Positions 47,341-57,949 of a stretch of 64,000 nt of DNA are shown here, in pieces. Position 1 is the first letter of the stretch. Each line of letters opens with the position of its first letter. The translations under genes were made by a program, and so were the position numbers. Source of the stretch: Pseudisothecium myosuroides (lineage: Eukaryota; Streptophyta; Bryopsida; Hypnales; Lembophyllaceae); the NCBI GenBank assembly GCA_951799445.1, contig OX637288.1, positions 7,566,501-7,630,500 on the forward strand. Direction: 5' to 3'. Under the pieces are notes generated by a model. It made no database searches. It saw only the letters and a program-made list of their open reading frames with translations, and was not told where the DNA came from.

Positions 47341-49569
47341 ACTATTCTGGTGCATTGCTTGTCATTTGCATTCCTTCCCCTTCGCTCGTACCGATGCTTA
47401 AGCGTACCAATTCTGGATGTGTAGTTAAATGCCGACTACGGTCTGCCGCCCGTGAGCCAGTCGACTATTAGTAGACTCAAGTGGGAGCACTTCAACAACG
47501 TCTCCATTAAGCCTGTCGGAAGTTCGTTTGCAAAATGTACTACGTGCAACGACCTACAGCAGTTTATTCTGAAGTCTCCGAAAGGAAGCCCCGAGTACGT
47601 GGAGTTCGTAAAGCAACGGACTCATCATCTGAATCACCAAGCTTCTTGCCGTCGTTTGTATGCGTCTTGGCGTGAGGAATCCAAACGAGATCCTCGAAGA
47701 ATTTTATGTATAATTCACGACAAGATGGATACATCCAAGACGGCTCTACCCAGACTCTGGATGACAATGAAGGCCACGGCCAGTTTGGGGCAGCTTTCGA
47801 TGAGCGTTACTGGAATGGTAGCTCATGGCCATGGTGACGGTGCTTACGCCCATTATGCTCCATCTTGCTGGCCGGCGGACTCCAACTTCACCATTTCGTC
47901 TTTGGCGAGGTTGTTGCGCCGGCTGGAGGGTCCACCTATTCGAGAGGCAGGCGACCTCTTTCCATATCCGCCTGCTAACTCATTGTTCGAGGCACTGCTT
48001 CGAGGAAAGTCTAGATGTATGGACAGCCTAACCCTCACCGAACCTGGAGCTCGGGTCGAAAGTACCCCTCTTCCTGAAAATTTATATCTTCAGCTTGACA
48101 ACTCTGCCAAGGATAACAAGAACAAATATTTGATGGCGTTCTTATCCTTGCTCACTGCACGAGGTGTCTTCAAGGAAATTCAGGTTGGGTTTCTACTAGT
48201 CGGACACACTCACAAGGACATCGATGCATATTTCAGCCACCTTTCCAAGGCCCTGAAGACCAAGAACACTTTTGTCGTCGCTGACCTCATGAAAGCCTTC
48301 ATGCAGTCCCAAGAACTGTCATTTATGCCGGAGTTCATACAGGAGGTGAGGGATTTCAAGTCGTTCGTGGAGGGTTACCAATGCGATCGCGGGGAAAAAT
48401 TAATTGGATTGGGGGAGATGCACCTGTTCAAGTTCTACGTGGACACTGATGGGGTCCCCGTCATGAACTTCAAAAGGTCAGTAGTTGATTTGAACTGGTT
48501 GCCGTCGAAGAAACCTTCTGAACGCATTTGGAAGACTAATAGCAATGGTCGGCCCATGCTCCCTCACAGCTGTCCAAAGCCTGTTCCGTTTAAGCCCATG
48601 TGGGGCAGCGAGGTTCCGATACCGCATGGAAATCAAGAGAAGGCAAGGAAAGCGGCGCGGAAAGCTACCTTGAACAAGGGTTTCATGCTGGTAGGACTCG
48701 AGAAATACATTCAGTACTGGCAATACGGTATTTCTAGATGCGAGGGATTTGCAACTGCGTTCGGTCCATACGTGGATTACTGGAAGTGTGTTCTTGATGA
48801 GCTGAAGGAACCACTATCCGAGTGTCCTCCGGAGTTGGTGGAAGGCTTCTGGCCACAACACGATTGGAGGGTGGCGCGTAATGGAGTCCCTCGCCCAGGA
48901 TCGATGGTGAATCCCATGGACGTGATTCCGGAGGAAGAAGAGGAGCCGGAGCCTTACTGCGGCCCTGCAAATGAAGCGCCAAGGGAAAGCTCTAATCCAT
49001 GGCTAGACATACGACCAGGCTGTTGGGTACTTGTCAGACCGGAAGTCCCGGAATCATGTGCTGTTTGGCAGGGAAGAGCATTGTCTACTGTATGCAGAGT
49101 GGAAGGAGATGTGAATAACGGGAAGTTCTTGCTTCAGTACTGGCGACCCGATAACTCCGAAACGAGGCTGGAATTGATTTATCGGAATTGCTGGTACGGT
49201 AAATGGGTCGTTGAAAAAAGTCCCCCCACCTGGGTGGACGCGGGTGCAGCAGTGTATGCGAATTGGTCCAGGAGAGTGGATCAAAAATCACGGACGATTC
49301 CTCAGAAGAGTAGGGAGGCTACCTTAGTGAATTTGAATCGGGCAAACGTGGTGGACCCATGATTGAGTGCCTAGTCCGGTGTCCTGTTGTATATCAGTAC
49401 ATATTGTAAAAACATATTATTATATGTTTTATTCAATAACTTCACAATGACGCTATGGGTTAAGAAGCTTAAAGGTGATGTTATCCTATAGAAGTATATA
49501 AGTGGATGGGTTTGCCTTAAACCTTCATTCAACCTTATTAGTAAGTTTGTTTTCTACTTTGTAGTTCAA

Positions 49570-50016
49570 ATGTCGAATTGGAGGGGTTTTTCTGATGCTC
49601 AAGATGAAGAGCCACAACCGGACGCTGAGTTTGAGCTTTCACTATCACAGTTGCCAGATCAACCTCTTTTGCAGCGAGATATTAGGCGTCCTTAAGATGA
49701 AGCCGGACCGTCCAGACCACCAAAACAACCTCGTGTGGAGCGGCGATGGCACGGTAATCTTGATGCTGATGCTCGAGCGTTGGTGATCTTACTTCAAGTG
49801 GGATGTGTTGAACTAGGCACTCGTGAAGTGACGTTCGAGGCGAGTTATGAAGGCAAAAACCAAGACCACTATTTTTGTATGGTTCGGCCTGTGGAAGGTA
49901 GTCGTGGCCACCAACGATGGTTGGAAGGGCCTGTTAATCCTTTGACAAAGGCTAAGCGTGCAGAATATGTTGCTGCTACCGTCAAACGTATTCTCAAGTT
50001 TCTTCAAATGGAATAA
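49570..50016 (+). pseudogene. Small gene downstream of the putative transposase, unknown, one in-frame TAA
   Basis: ATG at 49570 opens a 148-codon frame to TAA at 50014-50016, interrupted by TAA at 49693-49695 (explainable as CAA to TAA). The first 60 residues are acidic and Gln/Pro-rich. The rest has a mixed pattern with Val-Thr-Phe-Glu-Ala-Ser-Tyr-Glu-Gly and a helical Lys/Arg-rich end. No family is recognised. It is more AT-rich than the transposase exons and no palindromes lie near it, so 49.4-51.7 kb might be a later insertion into the element. Confidence 0.45.
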
Positions 50017-51690
50017 AGTTTTGATTGGAGCTTTGTTTTTTACCTCTAGTTGATATTTGTTAAGTTTTAGTTCTTAAATTATGTTTTGAGTGTTTATTGA
50101 AATTACAGTGAGTGATTGTATTTATTAGAAGTAAATTGAAATTAGAATTTTAGTTAAGAAAGACTACAGTTGGAGTGAGTGTGAATGGGGAAGTGGTTAG
50201 AATCTTAGGTGGGCCTTGGTAGAGGCATGGGCTGAAGTGCCCCCACCTCTCACCTTAGATGGGGAGGAAAAAGGGGAGAAGGAATCTTAGTGTGTGGTTT
50301 TTGAGAGAGAGAGAGAAGAGAAAAGTGTGGAGAGAAAGGCTGAAGATTTCGATCGGCCATATCTTTTGTTAAAAGAATGTTTTTGAAATGAAAATTTGAG
50401 AGTTTATTCCTTATGATTTTGCGCTTCTAAAGACACTTCATTTGCTTGATTTGAAGTTGTGAGCAAAAAGTTACAAACGAGTGAGTGGAAGAAGGTCTGC
50501 TACCACCCGACAAAGAGGAGCAGAGATTCGAGCAGCCACCAAAGTTTGTAGGTTTTGTTTTTCTTCTTGAGATTTTCAAGCATTAAAGAAGTTTTTTTTA
50601 GCTTTTTGGAGACATATCATTTGAAGCAATTGAAGTTGTTTAGAGAAAATTGTGGGTTCTTGAAATAGAAGAGGTCCGCTGCCTTTCTAAAGAGAAGGCT
50701 GAGACTTTGCTTCGCCATAACTCTTGGACAGTACCTTATTTTTCTTTGAGATTTAAGGAGAAGTTAGTTTGTAAGTTTTAGCTTTCCAAAAAGTTATTAA
50801 ACTTGAAATTTGAATAAAAAGTGAAGGAGTTGTAGGGTCTTGAAGTAAGAGAGGTCTGCTGCCTTCAAATGAGAAGGCCGAGACTTTTCTTGTTCATAAC
50901 TTTTAGACAGTAACTTAGTTTAAATTGAGATTTTGAGGGGTGTTAGTTTATCTTATTAGCTTTCCAAATTGCTATTGCACTTAGCATTTGGAGCTTGGAG
51001 TCATATTTGGGAGTAGATCAAAGAACGCAGTCATACTAGATTGTAGTTTCATACTTCTTTCTATATTTCTTTGGGAGACTTGAAGACTTGAAGAGTCCAA
51101 GATATGAAGGTTTGAAGATTCAAGGACCGTACATGCCGAGGACCTATCCGTGTGTTGTGGCTTGTGGCTTTGTCATTCCTGGCCAGCTTTGGAGGCCCGT
51201 TGTCTTTAATTGTTGTTCCAATCCAGCTTTGGAGGATCGTTGCATTCAATTCTGCATTGTAAACTTGTTGCAGGCTATTTGGGTATCCAACTAGCCTCTT
51301 TTTGTGTTGTGGGCGACGAAGTGGGATTGATCACCCACATAGTTGAATCTTATGTCGCTCTCATTGGTGAGGCTGGATTAATGACCAGTTGACCAGTGAA
51401 TTTGAAGTTTAGGAGCCCATCATCCGGACGACAGCTCGTGTTCTGTTGTCCCGTTTTACCCGTCCGAAAACTTGTTTCTTATTACACACCCTTACCCAGA
51501 CCCTTTAGAGCCACCATATGATAGGATGGATGAAGATCGAGTGAAGATTCAAGTTTGAAGACTTTGAAAACTTTGAAGACCAAAAGAAGATACAAGTTAG
51601 AAGAATCACCATCGAAACTCTACAACTAGCAGCCAGACACTTCGCGTGTTCTCTAAGCGCACCCCTCTCACCACGACACCGGGGTCGCTA
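50017..51690. other. Non-coding stretch with a near-tandem repeat
   Basis: No gene is supported. Two related units of about 180 bp (about 50640-50815 and 50816-50990) share GAGGTC(C/T)GCTGCCTT, GAGAAGGC(T/C)GAGACTTT and CATAACT(C/T)TT(G/A)GACAGTA. An earlier, shorter relative (GAAGGTCTGCTACCACC) lies near 50490. A GA-rich tract is at about 50308-50335. The layout recalls untranslated parts of LTR retroelements, but no LTR pair was found. Confidence 0.5.
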
Positions 51691-51694
51691 CTGC

Positions 51695-51795
51695 CATCGT
51701 GGGAACTCCCGACGCACTGTGTCGGTCGTCGCGGCAATCGTGAGATGTCACGATGCATTCTGCGGGGCGCAATTGCCATCGTGATATCGCACGAC
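51695..51795. repeat. Three evenly spaced palindromes
   Basis: Copies at 51695-51713, 51736-51753 and 51777-51795 are spaced about 41 bases apart, with related spacers (GACGCACTGTGTC, ACGATGCATTCTGCG, ACGACGCATTCTAC). The local unit itself appears to have been tandemly copied. Confidence 0.8.
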
Positions 51796-51799
51796 GCAT

Positions 51800-53035
51800 T
51801 CTACATCGAGTAAGCGCAGCCGCAAGTGAGGGTTTCGAAGTACAGTCCGTTGAGTCAGTATGACTATTCTTCGATTAATTTTTCAGAGCTGCTTTTTGTG
51901 ACATGTATATGTAAAATAAATCTTTATGAATATATTAATATGTTTATGATTTCTATTCTTTGCGTGCGGCACGGGGGCAATGATTTGATAGCAGAAGCGC
52001 GGGGTGTCTTTCTTCCTCTCGTCTCCTGAAATGGAAGTGGTTTATGTTTGTGTCCGGAACAGAATACATTGCTCGGGTCATACATGCACTCAAATGAGTC
52101 TGAATAATGCATTTCTTTTCTCACAGTTAATCACTGTTGGAATTCTGGTCTTCTAGGTTTTGCATCTTCACAATTATATAGCGGACAACCAAGTACGAAT
52201 CTATTTTTTGCAATGAAAGAACCTTGATGTTCTTTACACAAACTCAAACTAATGTCATTATTTCGGATGGAATATTATGTTTACTTAGCCGTTATTCATC
52301 TTCAGATGTATGTTGAACGTCTGAGCACCTGTGACTCAGTGGTCTACAGTTCTTCAAATGTCACTGTGAGTAAGTTACTGTGATATGCCCCTGTCACTTC
52401 CTCATATCCTGACTACCTTAGCTCCACTATGTTAGCAGTCCATCGGGGGATCTCCCGGTGAATCCTAGAACCGGACTCCTTATTCCCAAGAGCAATTGCT
52501 CATTTGGTAATTGTCAACTGATGTTTGAATTTCAAATCCACTTGTGTGTACTTCCTTTGAACTCTCGGGATACCATATATCTTTGAAAGAATCGCCCCCC
52601 TCGTGCCTTATTGTGAATCATTCTTGATGAACTCGGATATCACTTGCACTTTAGCACAGGAATCAAATTGTACCCCACTTTGACACCAAGATTGTCAGTG
52701 AAGCCGACTCATATTCTACACCCCCGTCAGGGGATCTCCCGATAGAATTATGTGAAGATCAGCGCTCACTGAGGGATTAATATGGGATGGGAGCCATGTT
52801 TGCAACGAGTGGTGGTCATCGGGGGATCTCTTGATAGGTTCTGAGACTTCAGTTGTGCTGTAAATTGGATGCCTAAACTACGGAAACCCAGTCCACAAAT
52901 CTCCCAATACAATCATGTGAACTCTACCACGGATCCGCTATGTTACAACTACACGATTTCTTTCATTTCCAAGCACATGAAGCACTCCCCGACATACTTG
53001 TGGGTGCTGAATTGGATGCATGCAAAGCGTTCCTA
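51800..53035. other. Right subterminal region of the 22-kb element, no gene called
   Basis: AT-rich to neutral sequence with four spaced palindromes at about 52441, 52726, 52817 and 53036 of the CATCGGGGGATCTCCCGGTG type. No open frame is convincing. Confidence 0.5.
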
Positions 53036-53056
53036 TTTCAGGAGATCTCCAGATCC
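52441..53056. repeat. Palindrome cluster near the right end (4 copies)
   Basis: CATCGGGGGATCTCCCGGTG (52441), GTCAGGGGATCTCCCGATAG (52726), CATCGGGGGATCTCTTGATAG (52817) and TCAGGAGATCTCCAGA (53036). These are mostly of the GGGGGATCTCCC subtype, like the copy nearest the left end. Confidence 0.8.
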
Positions 53057-53097
53057 ATAGGAAAACATCAGGGGATTTCACCGCCTCTTTACTTCTG

Positions 53098-53132
53098 GAC
53101 TATTGAAAGTCCAGAAGTAGTTGAATATGGCA
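53098..53132 (-). repeat. Right terminal inverted repeat of the 22-kb element
   Basis: On the minus strand it reads TGCCATATTCAACTACTTCT then GGACTTT. Just inside, TTCTGGACT-ATTGA-AAGTCCAGAA (about 53093-53115) forms a local hairpin that the left end has only in part (AATTCTGGACTTT at about 31231). Confidence 0.75.
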
Positions 53133-53592
53133 TCATTCAACCATATTTGTACAAAATCAACCGGGAAGTCAACGTGGAGGACATAAAATAATTTATTTTT
53201 AGATGCTCCTTTGTAAGAACATGTCCACCTATTGTGGGAATAGAACATAGAATATATCCACCTATTGTGAGAATAGAACATAGAACATGTCCACCTATTG
53301 TGGAAATAGAACATAGAAATTTCAGCTTTAGATCATTAATTTTGGGTACCTAAAAGTACTCAAAATCCCTAACGTTGAAATTGTGACAAATTAGAAAAAT
53401 AGACTTTTAAATAGAAAATTACGTTTTTAATTCCTAAAAAATAATTAATATGATTTCAATGGAAATATACATCTCCAATAAAAAAAATTCAAGGTCATCT
53501 GGTTCATGCTTCAAAAGTTATAACAATTGACAACTCTCTCGAGCTAAGTGTGACATAATTAAGGACCAATGTTTTTTGTAAACATCCTAGGA
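53133..53592. repeat. Right half of the repeat split by the 22-kb element
   Basis: Beginning at the TCATTC target duplication, the sequence follows the right half of the 26050-26769 element: AATTTCAGCTTTAGATC, then TCATCTGGTTCATGCTTCAAAAGTTATAAC, ending GGACCAATGTTTTTTGTAAACATCC where the intact copy has GGACAAGTGTTTCTTGCAATCAC. Confidence 0.6.
53220..53318. repeat. Tandem repeat, 3 units of about 33 bp
   Basis: The unit CATGTCCACCTATTGTGGGA plus ATAGAACATAGAA is repeated three times with few changes, about 90 bases outside the right end of the 22-kb element. Confidence 0.85.
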
Positions 53593-54759
53593 TGAATGAA
53601 TATTTTCCCTCCATATTGCCCCTACTTGGATGGTGTCCCAGTATTCTTTGCCATTAGTTCTAGTCAAGTAAATATTGTAGTCATTACGCACCCTCCACAT
53701 GCATCAATGCGTGTCCCTCCCCTTCTATACATATTCAACATTTTTGGACTAAAACTACGGGCCTTCTATGGATAGGGAACACAATTGGATAAGGGTTCAT
53801 AATGGTGTAATTACGTCCTATAATTTTCTTAGTCTCCCACCATCCTTTTGATTACTAGAACACCCTCAACTGTTTGTATAGATGAGCCTTCCATTATCTT
53901 GCATTGTATTAATTCTTTAATGTCTAAATCTTTTTTTGAATATTTTCCCACATTTGCATTAATTTTTTTGAAATTATAATATTTACATCAAATTGGTCTC
54001 AAAAAAAATTGTCATTTGAAAGATTTTCAAGCATAACTCTAGATGAATGAAATATTAATATAGATCACTCCCTTGAAGCATAATATTCACCATCTAGAAT
54101 ATGGACTTTGGAACATATAGTGATTAATAAAATTTTCATCATCAAATTTGTATGCCAATTTTTTCTCCTCAAGGTTTGGTAGACATTTGCATATTTTCCT
54201 TCTATTTATTTTGATTCTTTTTTACCTCTATTAATATTCACTTTTGTTTGGATGCAAAACAAGAATGAATATGTGAGAGTAATATGCACGACTAATATAT
54301 GAGTCTAGGATTCCATTTGATGAACTCCTAGATATTATATAACAATTTCTAAAGCATCCACACAATTCTTTAGGAGAAATGTGCATAGTCTTTTGTTCAA
54401 AATTTTGTAGGAATTTGGAGAATGATTATGATTTTTTTTTTAAATAGTTAAATGCCAACCTTCAAACAAATGTTGTAAACAATAAACCATTGATGGCATC
54501 TATACAATTGGATGTACCATTGCACAAATCTATATTTATACTAAAAATCCTACCAAGCAAACTCTAATGGAGAAATTGTTTGTGAAAACATCTTGTACTG
54601 TGAACCTAAAGTCATATAATCTTTTATTTATAATAGCAGGCTTCTGGCATATCCTTCATAGAAATTGTGAATGTATCACTCTCCTACTACGTACTATTGC
54701 ACCAATCTTCCATTTTTGAAGATTGATGACTGAAGCTTTGAAATAGGATCAAACCTTCT
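53593..54759. other. Intergenic AT-rich DNA
   Basis: No open frame, element end or RNA gene can be supported here. Confidence 0.5.
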
Positions 54760-54763
54760 TTAA

Positions 54764-55696
54764 CCCCTAAAAGCCCGTTGTCCCTTCGGGGGACAAATGC
54801 CTTTTCGGGCAGGTACCTACGGGCTGAAATTGTGTTCTGATTTTTTGAATTTTTTTTTGGAGATAGAAAAACTGATAAGCTTCGTGGGAATATAATTTTT
54901 TTCTCAATCGGTGCCCGGGAAAAAAAGTTATGACCAAATAAGCTCAAAACAGGGGACGGGGGGCAGCCCGGGCAGCAAAAAAAAAATGGACAAAAATTTG
55001 AATTTTTTTTTTTAATATTTTTTTTCTAATAGATTATATTTTTGTCTATCTAGAAAGCTTTTATTCATTTCATTTGGATATGTTATGAGAAAGTTATGGA
55101 CATTCTTGTTTTTCGGGCAGTTTGAGCATCTTCTTGAAAAAAATAACTGTAGGACTCATTTCTGAATGCAATTTTTCAAATTTTTCAAAATTTTTTTTTT
55201 GGCATGGTTTAGTTTACTTGCTAGAACAATCTCACCATTGGGATTAGTGCATTTTAATTCCATCTAAGAGATATTAATATTTTAGGTTTTCCTTCTATCT
55301 CATACGTACTTCTACTTAACAATTTTTTTAAGGATGAAAATTAAGTTTTTTTGAGTTTCTTTTTTTTTCCTAGACTCTCAACTCAATTCTCTACTATAAA
55401 GATTTAAGCTCAAAACGCTGTAGTGCAAAAATTTTAAGTTAAAAATGTTTAAAGACAAAAAATCTGGTCCCGCAATGTGCTGAAAAACTTGTTTTTTCCA
55501 CTTTAAACGCAGATATCTTGCAATCTGTGCGGTCAAAAATTCTGAAATTTTTTCCACACATTCTCATACCAATTAGGTGTAAGATCCTACGGTTAGATGT
55601 GGAAAAAATACAATTTTAACTTTTTTTAACTTTTTGCTATAGAAATGGCAGTTTTCAGTGTTTTTTGGCAGAAAAAAGACCTTGGGCCTTTAGGGG
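54764..55696. mobile_element. PiggyBac-type non-autonomous element M2
   Basis: TTAA at 54760-54763 and 55697-55700. Ends CCCCTAAAAGCCC and GGGCCTTTAGGGG. The left subterminal hairpin is TTGTCCCTTCGGGGGACAA. The 933-bp non-coding body aligns with M1 and M3. Confidence 0.85.
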
Positions 55697-55700
55697 TTAA

Positions 55701-56625
55701 CCCCTAAAGTCCCGTTGTCCCCTCAGGGGACAAAATGGATTTTGGGCAAGCTCCTACAGTCTCAATATTTGTCGTAATTTTCTGATTTTTTTTTGTGAAG
55801 ATAGAGAATCACATTAGCTTTCCGAAAATGTAATTTTTAGTTCAATTGGTGCCCATGAGCAAAAGTTATGGCACAAAAACCCCAAATTTTAGTTCGGCGG
55901 GCAGAAAAAAACCCTTACAAAAACTTTAAATTAAAATTTTTAAAAATTTATTTCATATAGATTTTATTTTTATCTACATGGAAAGCTTTGATTCATCCCA
56001 TTTGGATTTGTTATGCAAAAGTTATGGACAATCTTATTTTTCGGGCAATTAGAGCATCTTCTTGAAAAAATAACTTGTAGGATTCATTCCTGAACTCAAT
56101 TTTGACAATTTTTCAAGAAAAAAAGTTTCACAAGGTTAAGATTTCTTACTAGAACAATCTCACCGTTGAGATTAGTATGTTTCAACTCTATCTTAGAGCT
56201 ATTAATGATTTAATTTTTCCTTCAATCTTGAATCTACTTCTATTTAACAATTTTTTAATGAGTGAAAAGCAAGTGTGTGTTTTTTTGAATTTTTTTCCTA
56301 GATTTTCAACTCAATTCTTCATCATATAAAAATAGAAATTCAAAATCATTAGAGCAAAAATTTTAAGTTAAGAAGGTTCAAAGTCAAAAAATATAGTTGA
56401 GCAAGGTGCAAAAAAACTTGATTCCTTCACTTTAAATGCAAATATCTTGCAATCTACATGGTCAAAGTTTTTGAAATTTCTTCCACACATTCTTACACTA
56501 GTCTAGTACAAGATCCTACGGTTAAATATGCAAAAAACAAATTAAATTTTTTTTATTGCTTTTTGCTATAGAAATGGCAGTTTTGAGTGGTTTTTGATGG
56601 AAAAATGGCCTTGGGACTTTAGGGG
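55701..56625. mobile_element. PiggyBac-type non-autonomous element M3, sharing a TTAA with M2
   Basis: TTAA at 55697-55700 and 56626-56629. Ends CCCCTAAAGTCCC and GGGACTTTAGGGG. The left hairpin is TTGTCCCCTCAGGGGACAA. M2 and M3 are head to tail with a single TTAA between them, so one inserted into the target duplication of the other. Confidence 0.85.
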
Positions 56626-56629
56626 TTAA

Positions 56630-57949
56630 AGTAAATTTGCACCAAGGGTTATCATAAGGTGTGTTATAAACTATAACCTTTTGGTAAGAATAAAATCTTG
56701 TGAGGTTAAATGTTTCCATTACAATTGAAGGGTTTGTTCATGCAAAAGAAAAAATTATAATCAAAGTAGAGAAAACATCTGATATTCAACTAATTATGAA
56801 CAAATTTATAGTCCATAATTAACATCGCATCTGCCAACCACTAATATAAAAAATGGAAGACAACTCAAAAGTGGTGAATATAAAAATAAAAAATTTAAAA
56901 AGAAATGATGAAAATATGAAATACATAGTCCAAATGTAGACTATGAAGTCAAAATAAAATCCAAATATTGTAGAATTTTGAATTAAAAAAATGGATTCAA
57001 ATCATCAATTTGGGTCTAAATAAATAAATAAATAAATAAATTTGACAATTTTTGGCCGCCCACCAATACATCTTCAATTACAAAACTTGTATATAATTCT
57101 AGAAAAAGTCCAAAAAATGGTTAAATTTGGAATAAACCATCCTACTTCTTGGTTTTAAATCTTTAATGCTTAAATCTTTTTTGAATTTAAAAAAAAAATT
57201 CCTTATATTTTTTTTGATGTATTATTTACTTCTATTTCATCAAATTAGTTATAGATGAAATTTATTTTAAAAAGATTCAACCATAGTCTTAGGAGGTGCA
57301 AATTAAAACATCTTTAAAAGGGGCCATAAACATTACTCTTTATGAATTTATTAGGATAAGGCAGTGTATAAAAGCATTTTGTTCATCATTTAGAATAGGG
57401 ATGTTGGAGCATAAGCTCAAGGGTTAACATCCCACTACTTTCTTATACCATATAATTATTTTGAAGATTATATTCTCATAGGTATAAATTATTGTCTGAA
57501 GAGAAATTTAACCCCTAATTGACTAAGGTATCAATGATGGATTTTTTGAGAACTTGGGCAATCATTATTGATTTCATAATTTAAAATTTTACATGAAATT
57601 CTTTGAGTGGATGCTAACCATCCTAATTTACATGTAAATCTTTGTTTCATGTCATTCCAATAAATATTGTAAAAGTTATAAGCTATTTTAATATCAATGT
57701 CAAAGCAGGCAACTACAAAAATATATTTTAAAGAAAGATTGATTAATTTTATTTCTTTTGCACAGATTGATACCTGCTCAAAAACACGTAAACCATTCAA
57801 TTTTGAATATTGAAGCGAGTTTTACTTTGCTGCCAATGAAGGTAAAAAAAACATATAAAGTCATTTTTTGAACTCTACTTTGAAAATTTCCAAAAATAAA
57901 CAAAAAACATGGAATAGATATTGCTTATTCAAACATTCTCACCATTGAG
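56630..57949. other. Intergenic AT-rich DNA
   Basis: No gene is supported. There is a simple repeat (AATA)n at about 57017-57041. Confidence 0.5.

Larger units (their letters stand above)
45980..49362 (+). pseudogene. Putative transposase of the 22-kb element (DUF7869-like, RNase-H-type core); one in-frame TGA
   Basis: Proposed exons: 45980-46216, 46273-47259, 47425-49362 (phase 0 joins; the first intron of 56 nt is tentative, the second is GAG|GTAGTG...GATGTGTAG|). About 1,050 codons. Exon 2 has a Cys-Cys segment, a Tyr/Arg-rich stretch, Gly-Ile-Pro-Lys-Ser-Thr, and a His-Gly-Asn basic region. Exon 3 has the core: Ile-His-Asp-Lys-Met-Asp (47716-47730), Leu-Gln-Leu-Asp-Asn-Ser-Ala (Asp 48097-48099), and Gly-His-Thr-His-Lys-Asp-Ile-Asp (48202-48225), arranged like the acidic triad of DDE enzymes. 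This matches what I remember of the DUF7869 family, uncharacterised in plants, oomycetes and animals. The C-terminus has an SH3/Tudor-like Gly-Cys-Trp-Val-Leu-Val segment. TGA at 46462-46464 breaks the frame, explainable as CGA to TGA. The role is inferred from motif layout and position. Confidence 0.65.
31198..53132. mobile_element. Large DNA transposon of about 21.9 kb, family unrecognised
   Basis: The left end TGCCATATTTAACTACTTTT (from 31198) is an inverted copy of the right end, which reads TGCCATATTCAACTACTTCT on the minus strand from 53132. About 27 of 31 terminal bases match. The flanks are TCATTA (31192-31197) and TCATTC (53133-53138), a likely 6-bp target duplication with one change. 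The two flanking halves rebuild one copy of the 26050-type repeat, whose intact copy has TCATTC at the matching place. Inside are two divergent gene units (33331-41531 minus, 45980-49362 plus), a second HAD-like fragment, a small gene, tandem repeats, and about 41 palindromes found only here. Most genes carry stops, so this copy is probably dead. Confidence 0.8.

Noticed and set aside
51405..51480. Hammerhead ribozyme near CCGTCCGAAAAC
   Set aside because: The second conserved core (CTGATGA) is missing on both strands, so the fold cannot be supported.
31198..53132. Polinton/Maverick, virophage or integrated giant-virus segment
   Set aside because: No DNA polymerase B, packaging ATPase, protease or capsid-like gene was seen. 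The genes are rich in spliceosomal introns and the ends are short inverted repeats with a 6-bp target duplication.
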